64,000 bases of DNA, from assembly GCA_041678605.1 (NCBI GenBank), contig JBAYNW010000002.1, forward strand, positions 1-64,000, given 5' to 3'. Source of the DNA: JBAYNW01 sp041678605 (lineage in GTDB: Bacteria; Cyanobacteriota; Vampirovibrionia; Gastranaerophilales; Gastranaerophilaceae). The translations under genes and the position numbers were made by a program. Below, piece after piece: positions 34,169 through 41,590 of this stretch. The notes under the pieces are model-generated. The model did no database searches, was not told the DNA's origin, and saw only the letters and a list, made by a program, of their open reading frames with translations. Every line of letters starts with the position of its first letter. Position 1 is the first letter of the stretch.

Positions 34169-36025
34169 ATGAACAGTAAAATCAGTTTGACTACACAAAA
34201 TCGTTTAATATTATTCGGGCTTATTTCAAGCACTTTGCTTATTGTTGGAATTGCCCTGTTTGCGAGCGTCAGCATCCAAAGTAAATTGAACGAGGGTTAT
34301 CAGAACTTCGGGAAAATTATTTCTAAAACACTTGCAATCGAGAGTACCGATGTTATCAAAGATATTCCGGAGTTTGAAAAATATGACAAACTAAAATATC
34401 ATTCCCAGTCTATTCTTAACAGCAACGACGACATTGCGTTTATTGAATTTACGGACAGCAAGGGAAACATAATTTATTCAAGCAAAGAGGATTATTCTCG
34501 TCAGGCCAGAGGCTCAAAAATTGCAGTAAGTTCTCCGATGATTGTAAAAAAACTCGGAAAATCCTATTCAATCGGCTCGGTTATGGTCGGGCTTTCGGGG
34601 AATATTATCAACCAGATTTCTTCTACCACAAGAGCATCTTTATTGTTTGTTTTCGTAGTTGCATGGGCAGTTTTTGCCCTGGTAATCCTAATAAACACTT
34701 ACCTAATAACAAGGGAACTGAGAATTTTGCACCATGGAGTCAGAAAAATTTCTACGGGCGAATTCGGATATAAAATTCAGGGCAAAGGCGTCAGCTCGGA
34801 AGTCCGTGAACTTTTTGACGCATTTAACGACATGTCAAACCGTTTGCACCTGTACGAGGAACAAAATGTCGAGCAGCTGACCTTAGAAAAGAACAAACTT
34901 GAGGCCGTTTTGATGAGTATTGCAAACGGGGTCGTTGTTTGCGATAATTTTGACAATGTTGTTTTGGTTAATAATCAGGCACAAAGGCTTTTGGAAGTTA
35001 ACGAAAGTGAAATTTTAAACACAAAAATTCAGCTCTACTGCGATTCTGACGGGGAACTCTGCTTTAAGGAAAAAATCGAACAATTTAAAGATACTCCGCT
35101 TGATATTATGGAAAATAAACCGCTTGATTTTAATATCAAAGTCGATAAAAGGATTATAAAAGCTGTCATATCTCCAATGTTTTCGAGGAATAAGGATTAC
35201 GTCGGCTACATTATTGTGCTGATTGATGTCACCAGAGAAACCGAGATGGACAAAATCAGAGGACATTTTATTTCAAATGTTTCTCACGAACTTAGAACTC
35301 CCGTAACTGTTTTGAGAAGCTACATTGACACTTTGTACAACTTCGGGAACGAGTTTGATTTTAATACCCAAAAGGAATTTATCGGCGTGATGAATCAGGA
35401 AATAATTCGCCTAAATCGGCTTGTAAACGATATTTTGGACTTTTCAAGGCTTGATTCCAGTAACATTAAGCTTGAAAAGAAAAACGGAAACATAGCTGCT
35501 TTAATAGAAAATTGCGTAAATTCTATGCAGGTTTTAGCCCGAGAACGCAATTTAACTTTCTCAATTATGAAAGAACCCGACCTGCCGGAGGTAACGTTTA
35601 ACGAGGGAAGTATTGAACGTGCGTTGAAAAATATTTTATCCAATGCTATTAAATATTCGCCTGATGACGGAAGGATTAAGATAAGAGCCGAAAGGTCAAG
35701 AATGGGCGATTTTGTAGAAATAAGCGTCGAAGATCAGGGTCCAGGAATATCGGAAGAACATCAAAGAAGGATTTTTGAAAGATTTTTCAGAATTGAAAAC
35801 GACACCCATACTATTAAGGGTACTGGGCTGGGGCTTCATCTGGTCAGAGTTGCTGTTGAAAAACACCATCAGGGCCAAGTTTTTGTTCAGTCAAAATTAG
35901 GAGAAGGTTCTACTTTCGGGTTCAGATTGCCGATAAATCCCCCCGCGGAAGAGGAAAACAGCAGACCGCCGGAAGAGGACATTGAGTACCCGCCAATTGC
36001 CCAAAATAATGAGGAACAAGATTAA
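34169..36025 (+). CDS. Orphan sensor histidine kinase
   Basis: A 618-residue membrane sensor kinase: TM1 (LILFGLISSTLLIVGIALF), an extracytoplasmic domain of about 120 residues, TM2 (LLFVFVVAWAVFALVILI), HAMP, a PAS-like domain (about 240-350), HisKA with the phospho-acceptor in FISNVSHELRTPV, and HATPase with N (LSNAIKY), G1 (DQGPGIS), F and G2 (KGTGLGLHLV) boxes. PhoR/VicK-like layout. No response regulator is next to it. I chose ATG 34169, 6 nt after the -10, because the upstream in-frame ATG lies before the promoter. Confidence 0.93.
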   Translation: MNSKISLTTQNRLILFGLISSTLLIVGIALFASVSIQSKLNEGYQNFGKIISKTLAIESTDVIKDIPEFEKYDKLKYHSQSILNSNDDIAFIEFTDSKGNIIYSSKEDYSRQARGSKIAVSSPMIVKKLGKSYSIGSVMVGLSGNIINQISSTTRASLLFVFVVAWAVFALVILINTYLITRELRILHHGVRKISTGEFGYKIQGKGVSSEVRELFDAFNDMSNRLHLYEEQNVEQLTLEKNKLEAVLMSIANGVVVCDNFDNVVLVNNQAQRLLEVNESEILNTKIQLYCDSDGELCFKEKIEQFKDTPLDIMENKPLDFNIKVDKRIIKAVISPMFSRNKDYVGYIIVLIDVTRETEMDKIRGHFISNVSHELRTPVTVLRSYIDTLYNFGNEFDFNTQKEFIGVMNQEIIRLNRLVNDILDFSRLDSSNIKLEKKNGNIAALIENCVNSMQVLARERNLTFSIMKEPDLPEVTFNEGSIERALKNILSNAIKYSPDDGRIKIRAERSRMGDFVEISVEDQGPGISEEHQRRIFERFFRIENDTHTIKGTGLGLHLVRVAVEKHHQGQVFVQSKLGEGSTFGFRLPINPPAEEENSRPPEEDIEYPPIAQNNEEQD

Positions 36026-36044
36026 AAAAGGTTAAAGGTTGGCA

Positions 36045-36062
36045 ATTTTGCTAAAGCAAAAT
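36045..36062. repeat. Hairpin between convergent kinase and tsaD genes
   Basis: ATTTTGCT-AA-AGCAAAAT, 8-bp stem; could act as a weak terminator on both strands but lacks U-runs. Confidence 0.4.
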
Positions 36063-36083
36063 CGTTCATCCTTCCTACTCACT

Positions 36084-37187
36084 TTACCGCTTGACCCTTG
36101 AAAAGACCTCGACGTCCACATCGTCAAACGTGTTTGCGGAAAAATAGGCACAAGATGCGACCATAGCCGCATTGTCCGTGCAGTATTTCATCTGCGGGGC
36201 GTTGACTTTGTAACCACCGTTTTCATTTTTTTTCAGTTCAAAAAACTTTCTTCTAATCTCAGAATTTGCCGCAACGCCCCCTGCCAAAACAATCTGTTTA
36301 TAGCCCGTTTCCTCAAGTGCGGATTTAACCTTCTTCAAAAGAGTTTCCGAAACTGTTTCCTGAAAGCTTGCACAGAGGTCAACAAGCTTGGGTTGAATAG
36401 TTGTTATATTAAACCTTTCAACCTTTCGACCTTTCGACTTTTCAACTTCTTCAAGTTTTTGTACCAGTCTTAAAACAGCGGTTTTCAATCCGCTAAAGCT
36501 GAAATCATACCCGCCGACCTTACTTATAGGCAGCTTAAACGCAAATTTATTCCCCTCTTTGGCCAATTTGTCAAGCAAAGGCCCGCCCGGATAAGGCAGC
36601 CCAATGAGCCTTGCAACTTTGTCATAAGCCTCACCGACAGCATCGTCAAGGGTTTCACCGATAATTCTCTGTTCAGAATGTGATTTGACTTCAATAATTT
36701 GTGTATGCCCGCCGCTTATCAACAGTGCAATGAAAGGCGGTTTCAGGTCCGTATCAATATAATTGGCACACACATGTGCATTCAGGTGATTAACCCCGAT
36801 GAAAGGCTTGTCATATACCAATGCAAGAGTTTTCGCAGCATTAAGCCCGACTAAAAGCGAACCTACAAGTCCGGGGCCGACTGTTCCGGCAAAAGCTGTA
36901 ATATTCTCGGGCTTTAATCCGGCTTGCCCAAAAGCCTCTTCAATAACAATATTTATAGCTTCGAGGTGTTCTCTGGCTGCGATTTCGGGAATAACCCCGC
37001 CATATTTTTCGTGGGTCTTAATCTGAGAGGCAACCACGTTTGACAGAACTTCACGACCGTTTTTCACAATCGCACAGGCAGTTTCGTCACAACTTGACTC
37101 GATTGCCATTATATAATTGTCATATCCGGAATCTTCTCCGATTTTAACGGATTTTTGGCTAAATAGTGTCTTTTTTTCGCTGTTCAT
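36084..37187 (-). CDS. tsaD: tRNA threonylcarbamoyladenosine transferase TsaD
   Basis: A 367-residue Kae1/Qri7-family protein needed for t6A37 in ANN-decoding tRNAs. Metal-binding NHLNAHVCANY, ESSCDETACA, GPGLVGSLLVG and SGGHTQ motifs are intact. I start at ATG 37187: TACAAT sits exactly 6 nt before it and the upstream in-frame ATG lies within the promoter. Residues about 243-258 (EVEKSKGRKVERFNI) coincide with an octamer repeat in the DNA and look inserted. Partners TsaB, TsaC and TsaE are not in the window. Confidence 0.95.
   Translation of the reverse strand: MNSEKKTLFSQKSVKIGEDSGYDNYIMAIESSCDETACAIVKNGREVLSNVVASQIKTHEKYGGVIPEIAAREHLEAINIVIEEAFGQAGLKPENITAFAGTVGPGLVGSLLVGLNAAKTLALVYDKPFIGVNHLNAHVCANYIDTDLKPPFIALLISGGHTQIIEVKSHSEQRIIGETLDDAVGEAYDKVARLIGLPYPGGPLLDKLAKEGNKFAFKLPISKVGGYDFSFSGLKTAVLRLVQKLEEVEKSKGRKVERFNITTIQPKLVDLCASFQETVSETLLKKVKSALEETGYKQIVLAGGVAANSEIRRKFFELKKNENGGYKVNAPQMKYCTDNAAMVASCAYFSANTFDDVDVEVFSRVKR
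36411..36460. repeat. Octamer-type repeat inside tsaD
   Basis: Plus-strand AACCTTTCAACCTTTCGACC, TTTCGACTTTTCAACTTC: the same 8-bp periodic sequence as the grpE-dnaJ spacer (45519-45600) and the grpE insertion. It supplies a Lys/Glu/Arg-rich loop. Confidence 0.75.
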
Positions 37188-37193
37188 AGTAAT

Positions 37194-37199
37194 ATTGTA
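37194..37199 (-). promoter_or_regulatory. -10 box of tsaD, leaderless layout
   Basis: TACAAT on the minus strand, 6 nt before the ATG. No clear -35 and no Shine-Dalgarno. Confidence 0.6.
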
Positions 37200-37305
37200 C
37201 AATAAATAAAAATTAAAGAGTTTGAAAGGTGACTAGATTATAATGTGAACTGTTTCGCATAACCATTCACCTGTTCACCTGTTAAGCTATTCAACTAAGG
37301 AACGA

Positions 37306-38604
37306 ATGAACTTTATAGATAAATCAAAAATTAAAATAATTTCAGGCTATGGCGGAAACGGCATGGTGGCGTGGCGTAGAGAAAAATATGTTGACAAAGG
37401 CGGACCTGCGGGCGGGGACGGCGGAGACGGCGGAGATGTTTATTTCATCGCAAACGAAAACATGTCAACCTTGATGGATTTTAAGTACAAATCGGTTTTC
37501 AAAGGCGAAAGCGGTGTTAACGGCAGAAGCAAAAGCCAACACGGACGCTGCGGGAAAGATTTATACATAAAAGTTCCCGTGGGAACTATGATAAGAGATT
37601 TAAGAACAGGAAATATAATCGGTGATTTGGTTAACCACGGTGACACAATCCTTGTGGCAAAAGGCGGCAGGGGCGGCCGTGGAAACGCACGTTTCGCAAC
37701 GGCACAAAAACGTGCCCCGCAGTTTTGCGAACCCGGTGAACCTTCAATCGAAAGAGATTTGGAACTGGAACTGAAATTAATCGCAGACGTCGGGCTTTTG
37801 GGAATGCCAAACGCCGGAAAGTCGACATTTATAAGCGTGATTAGCTCCGCCAAGCCAAAAATTGCAGATTACCCTTTCACAACGCTTGTTCCTCATTTAG
37901 GCGTCGTGACGAAACCTTCGGGTGACGGATTTGTCGTTGCAGATATTCCGGGGTTAATAGAAGGTGCAAGCGAAGGTGTCGGGCTGGGTCATGAATTTCT
38001 CAGACACGTCGAAAGATGCCGTTTTTTGGTACATATTGTTGACTTGACACAAAGCAATCCTATGGAAAATTACAAAAAAATTAATAGCGAATTAAAAAAA
38101 CATTCACAAAGACTTGCCGATTTATATCAAATCGTTGCATTGAATAAAATCGACGCTATTACCGCCGAAGAAAAGCAAAAGTATTTAAAAGAGTTCAAAA
38201 AAGTTTCCGATGATGTGTTTGCGATTTCGGCCGTTACCGGCGAAAATGTTGAGGATTTGAAGAATTTTATCGCCCAAAAAGTCGATGAAATTCCAAAACC
38301 GAAATTTGATGTTGACGTAAAAGAAGATTTGGACGCCTATAATAACGACGACAGTTCATTTGAGGTTATAAGAACCGACAAAGATTCTTTCGTGGTATTG
38401 GGCGGAAAAATAAAACGTCTGGCTCAGGTAACGGATGCAAGAAATCTTGAGCAGGTTATCAGATTGCAAAATATTTTGACGAATATGGGCGTTTTTGAAT
38501 CGCTCAAAAAACTCGGGATAAAAGACGGCGACACGGTCGTCGTCGAACACCTTGAATTTACCCACTACGAAGAAACCTTATGGAATGAAGGTAAAGGCTA
38601 CTAG
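37306..38604 (+). CDS. obg: Ribosome-assembly GTPase Obg/CgtA
   Basis: A 432-residue GTPase with the glycine-rich Obg fold (GYGGNGMVAWRREKYVDKGG, GGDGGDGGDVYF, KGGRGGRGNARFAT), the G domain (G1 GMPNAGKSTF, G2/G3 DIPGLIEGA, G4 NKID, G5 SAVTGEN) and a C-terminal OCT domain (about 350-432). It acts in 50S subunit maturation and stress response. AAGGAAC lies before the ATG. Divergent from tsaD over a spacer with octamer-style repeats. Confidence 0.98.
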   Translation: MNFIDKSKIKIISGYGGNGMVAWRREKYVDKGGPAGGDGGDGGDVYFIANENMSTLMDFKYKSVFKGESGVNGRSKSQHGRCGKDLYIKVPVGTMIRDLRTGNIIGDLVNHGDTILVAKGGRGGRGNARFATAQKRAPQFCEPGEPSIERDLELELKLIADVGLLGMPNAGKSTFISVISSAKPKIADYPFTTLVPHLGVVTKPSGDGFVVADIPGLIEGASEGVGLGHEFLRHVERCRFLVHIVDLTQSNPMENYKKINSELKKHSQRLADLYQIVALNKIDAITAEEKQKYLKEFKKVSDDVFAISAVTGENVEDLKNFIAQKVDEIPKPKFDVDVKEDLDAYNNDDSSFEVIRTDKDSFVVLGGKIKRLAQVTDARNLEQVIRLQNILTNMGVFESLKKLGIKDGDTVVVEHLEFTHYEETLWNEGKGY

Positions 38605-38670
38605 GGGGAAATGATAACATATAGGGTTACATTAATTTTAATTAAAAAATAATAACTGGAATACTGATTT

Positions 38671-39561
38671 ATGAAAAAATATGCCATTCTAAATATGTTG
38701 AACGATATTCAATTAACACCACCATTAAACTCTTTTAAGTTAAATAATTTTATTATTTGTGATAATGAATACCTTAAAAATGTTTATCCTTCACTTGGGA
38801 AAAATGGTTTTAATGATGATTACAAATATTTAATTTATGAAACTAATGAAAATATAAAAAGTAAATCTTTTGAAAATAAATTTACTAATATAATTAATGA
38901 TTTTATAAATATTTTTTTGTATTTTAATGCAAAAAAAATCTATAGTAAAAGCGTATATGGTTCTTTTTTCAAAAGACATCAAAATGAAGAATTACATTTT
39001 AGTTACACAGATATTAGTTTTTCTAGTAAAATCGAATCTTACAGTATAAAAAATCATAAATATAAAATTGATGAAAAAATTTTCAAAGCAAAAGGAAATA
39101 ATAAAAAATTGTTTAATTATATAGAAAACGAACCCCCAACGGAGATTGAAAGAAAAATAAAACTGGCTGTAAGTTGGATTGGACAATCCTTAGAGAAAGC
39201 GAATTTGGACGAAGCATATATGGAATTATGTATTGCCCTAGAAACACTATTGAGTGGGTACAACAGCCCCATGGAAAGAGGTACTGCATATCAACTAAGA
39301 GAATATGGAGCCTTTTTAGCTACAAAAAATAAAAACAAAAGAGTTTCTATATATAATGACCTAAAAATTTTATATAACATTAGATGTACAATTTCACATA
39401 GTGGAATAGCTAAAAAGTTAACAACAAAAGAATATTATCGGTTACTTAAAATATTAAAAGCTATTATAAACGAATTATTTATTCTTCTTGAGACAAAAAA
39501 TATTACTACCCATAAAAAATTACAAGATTATATTGATGAAATAAAATTTGAAAATAAATAA
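38671..39561 (+). CDS. Apea-like HEPN protein
   Basis: A 296-residue protein, far more AT-rich than its neighbours. The C-terminal half has the HEPN RNase motif R-x4-H in NIRCTISHSG, preceded by ELCIALETLLSGYN and YQLREYGAFL, the Apea-like HEPN pattern. The N-terminal half is Asn/Lys-rich and unrecognised. HEPN proteins are often RNases in defence or toxin systems; this one has no obvious partner. Only GGAA precedes the ATG. Composition suggests horizontal transfer. Confidence 0.75.
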   Translation: MKKYAILNMLNDIQLTPPLNSFKLNNFIICDNEYLKNVYPSLGKNGFNDDYKYLIYETNENIKSKSFENKFTNIINDFINIFLYFNAKKIYSKSVYGSFFKRHQNEELHFSYTDISFSSKIESYSIKNHKYKIDEKIFKAKGNNKKLFNYIENEPPTEIERKIKLAVSWIGQSLEKANLDEAYMELCIALETLLSGYNSPMERGTAYQLREYGAFLATKNKNKRVSIYNDLKILYNIRCTISHSGIAKKLTTKEYYRLLKILKAIINELFILLETKNITTHKKLQDYIDEIKFENK

Positions 39562-39603
39562 CTTACTCCCTCTTTCTGAAGTTTGTGGGTTACCTAACCC
39601 ACC

Positions 39604-39677
39604 TTTTGGATTGCTTCGGGGGTGAATATAATTACCTTTTTACATAATCCTTCATTTTTATCCCCCTCGCAACGACG
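39604..39677 (+). repeat. 74-bp direct repeat, left copy
   Basis: TTTTGGATTGCTTCGGGGGT to CCCCCTCGCAACGACG; one mismatch against 41110-41183. The two copies bracket the HTH/pilin 2 pair. The ends belong to the widespread 'GGATTGCTTCG...CGCAATGACG' type of bacterial repeat. Confidence 0.85.
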
Positions 39678-39876
39678 CTTGCAGTCAGGCTTCCTAGCCT
39701 TGCGTCATTGCGAGACAAGGGTTTTTAGACTTAAAACAATTGAGGGAACGAAGCAATCTGTCCAACTTTATAGTCTGAAATATTTTCAAAATGCATATTC
39801 CGAGGCTATTAGAGTTAGAATAAGTTCATTTAACAAGCATTTATAACTCTTGCATAATTCCTGTAATATGAGTCCG
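39678..39876. other. Spacer with decayed repeat
   Basis: No supported gene. It holds TTGCGTCATTGCGAGACAAG and GAGGGAACGAAGCAATCTG, degraded parts of the chromosomal-repeat family also at 46792-46885. Confidence 0.5.
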
Positions 39877-40083
39877 TTATTTTTCAATAAATTCAAGTTT
39901 AAACCCGAGAATATCCGCAATTATATATGCCTCTTTCAAGGACAATTTTTCAAGCCGCAACCTGTGTGAAATTCTTTGGAATGTGTATTTCTCACCAGTT
40001 TTTTCTGTCATTAACTCGGCCAGCTTTGTTATTGTTACACACTTTTGTGCCAATAATGTTTTTATTTTATCTCTTATATGCAT
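39877..40083 (-). CDS. Small HTH regulator-like protein divergent to pilin 2
   Basis: A 68-residue protein: HIRDKIKTLLAQKCVTITKL, AELMTEKTGEKYTF, RISHRLRLEKLSLKEA, YIIADILGFKLEFIEK. The pattern (LL..K..T.T.LAE....TG.KY....ISH.L....L...EA..IAD.LG) fits a compact XRE-like HTH. A second copy, broken by a stop codon, sits divergent to pilin 3. TATAAT lies 6 nt before the ATG with no Shine-Dalgarno. It shares a 118-bp intergenic region with the pilin 2 promoter and may regulate it. Confidence 0.7.
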   Translation of the reverse strand: MHIRDKIKTLLAQKCVTITKLAELMTEKTGEKYTFQRISHRLRLEKLSLKEAYIIADILGFKLEFIEK

Positions 40084-40089
40084 ATATCA

Positions 40090-40095
40090 ATTATA
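40090..40095 (-). promoter_or_regulatory. -10 box of the HTH gene, leaderless layout
   Basis: TATAAT on the minus strand, exactly 6 nt before the ATG. It lies only 6 bp from the divergent pilin -35 box, so the two promoters are back to back. Confidence 0.7.
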
Positions 40096-40101
40096 TTTAA
40101 C

Positions 40102-40130
40102 TTGACAAAATCTGCATGATGGTTTATATT
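40102..40130 (+). promoter_or_regulatory. Promoter of pilin 2
   Basis: TTGACA, 17-bp spacer, TATATT. Same layout as the promoters of pilins 1 and 3. Confidence 0.85.
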
Positions 40131-40170
40131 TTAATTAGTATTTGAATTAAATAATTCAAATACTAATTAA
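40131..40170 (+). promoter_or_regulatory. 18-bp stem-loop in the pilin 2 leader
   Basis: TTAATTAGTATTTGAATT pairs perfectly with its complement round AAAT, directly after the -10 box. It would form the 5' end of the mRNA. Confidence 0.8.
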
Positions 40171-40201
40171 ACAATTTACATAAGTAGAATTTGGTGGTTG
40201 A

Positions 40202-40951
40202 ATGAATAATGAGTTTAAACAACTGGATAGCAGAAAAGGATGGTGGGCTTCAACCCATAAAAAGGCGTTCACTCTAGCCGAAGTGCTGGTTACACTGACC
40301 ATTATCGGGGTTCTTGCGGCGTTGACACTACCTGTACTGATTGCTAACTCGCAAAAAGCCGTATATGTTGCAGGTGCAAGAAAAGCTTATTCTTTATGGA
40401 ATCAGGCCTTAATCCAAATGGCCGCCGATGGCGGCTGTATAGGCGATTTAAGCTGCTTCTTCGACTCGGCCGATTTAAAAACCATGGGAGATAAGATAGT
40501 TAAATATTTTAACGTGGCAAAAAACTGTGATACTACAACTTCAGGCTGTTTCTCAGATACGGTGGCACGAAATTTTGATGGTAGCGACATGGCAGGCGGA
40601 TATGATGGTACCGGTTATTACAGGTTTATAACGGCAGATGGCATGTCTGTTATTCTTGCTACCCCTTCTTTGGGCTGTAGCGGTTCAGGCGGATATTTAA
40701 CAAAAATGTGCATGCTATACTTTTATATCGATGTTAATGGACTTAAAAAACCTAATGCTTTTGGGCGTGATATATTTCGGTTTGCAATTGACAATGATAA
40801 CGGGCCTGCTTTATATCCTCTTGGCGGGGCTAAATACGTCCCTTGGAAAATTAATAAAGCTTGTGACGACGGATATAACGGCGGAACAGACAAACATGGT
40901 TACTATTGCATCGGCCGTATCATCGACGAAGGCTGGCAGATGAATTACTAG
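40202..40951 (+). CDS. Type IV pilin-like / pseudopilin protein, paralogue 2
   Basis: A 249-residue paralogue of the 16538 and 58197 products. The leader is longer (about 23 residues) and the cleavage site reads KKA then FTLAEVLVTLTIIGVLAALT, with Ala rather than Gly at -1. The body shares GGCIGDLSCFFDSADLKTMG, KNCDTTTSGCF, RFITADGMSV, DVNGLKKPNAFGRDIF and the end GRIIDEGWQMNY. Conserved cysteines suggest disulphides. It is bracketed by 74-bp direct repeats together with the divergent HTH gene. Confidence 0.9.
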   Translation: MNNEFKQLDSRKGWWASTHKKAFTLAEVLVTLTIIGVLAALTLPVLIANSQKAVYVAGARKAYSLWNQALIQMAADGGCIGDLSCFFDSADLKTMGDKIVKYFNVAKNCDTTTSGCFSDTVARNFDGSDMAGGYDGTGYYRFITADGMSVILATPSLGCSGSGGYLTKMCMLYFYIDVNGLKKPNAFGRDIFRFAIDNDNGPALYPLGGAKYVPWKINKACDDGYNGGTDKHGYYCIGRIIDEGWQMNY

Positions 40952-41109
40952 CGGGGGAAATTGGGAATTGGTAATTGGGAATTGAGAACAGAACCGTTCG
41001 ACCATTCAACTTATCGACTAAAAAAGGGAAACGGGAGAAGGGAAAAGCCCTCGGATAGTCGCTTCCCTTACATTTTATGTCGGCGGGATAGAGATAGGAT
41101 TTGTATGTT
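40952..41109. repeat. Heptamer/octamer-style repeats after pilin 2
   Basis: GGGGGAAATTGGGAATTGGT, AATTGGGAATTGAGAACAG, then AACCGTTCGACCATTCAACT. Compare GGGGGAAATAGGGAATAGGG ... GAACCGTTCGAACC after pilin 3. No gene in this stretch. Confidence 0.7.
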
Positions 41110-41183
41110 TTTTGGATTGCTTCGGGGGTAAATATAATTACCTTTTTACATAATCCTTCATTTTTATCCCCCTCGCAACGACG
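41110..41183 (+). repeat. 74-bp direct repeat, right copy
   Basis: Matches 39604-39677 at 73 of 74 positions. Confidence 0.85.
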
Positions 41184-41192
41184 TAAAACAAA

Positions 41193-41374
41193 AAGGGGCT
41201 GTCTAAAAAGTCCCCTCGTCCTCCCGAAACATGAGTTATCGGCTTCAAAAAAATCATTCTTAATTCGGGATCTCATGTGTGGGATGCCAGATTAAGGACA
41301 ATCTACGAGGAGCCGATAACCCATGTTCCGGCACGACGTTAGTTGTTAAGAGGGGACTTTTTAGACAGCCCCTT
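41193..41374. mobile_element. Complete 182-bp MITE
   Basis: Perfect 25-bp terminal inverted repeats (AAGGGGCTGTCTAAAAAGTC-CCCTC). The pairing continues imperfectly inwards for about 65 bp (AACATGAGTTATCGGCT against AACATGGGTTATCGGCT), so the whole element folds into a long hairpin. No ORF. A diverged copy begins the window (1-118). The GGGGCTGTCTAAAAAG end is a common IS terminus type; no transposase of that type is present here. Confidence 0.85.
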
Positions 41375-41557
41375 TATTTAGTACATTTATCTGCTTTACC
41401 TTAACAAAAAAACATGAAACTGTTTTGCTTTAGTGATAATCATGGCAGAGTCTGGTTTTTCTTGCCTTCTTTTGCCGAAATCTTTGATTTCGTGCAAAAT
41501 GGCTTCACGACTTGCATTAATTACCCATTTTTTGGTAACAATATACAATAGTGAAAG

Positions 41558-41590
41558 GTTACTTTTCTTTTTTACCAAAAGAAAAGTAAC
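41558..41590. terminator. Hairpin directly after groEL
   Basis: GTTACTTTTCTTTT / AAAAGAAAAGTAAC, 14-bp stem with a 5-nt loop, overlapping the last base of the groEL stop codon. Stems of this sort can end transcription, although the U-run is inside the stem. Confidence 0.55.

Noticed and set aside
39622..39846. 74-codon ORF over the 74-bp repeat
   Set aside because: It is mostly chromosomal repeat sequence; the same reading recurs in the right-hand copy at 41101.
41396..41578. 60-codon ORF on the minus strand after groEL
   Set aside because: It begins inside the groEL hairpin, has no ribosome site and no recognisable protein features; probably chance.
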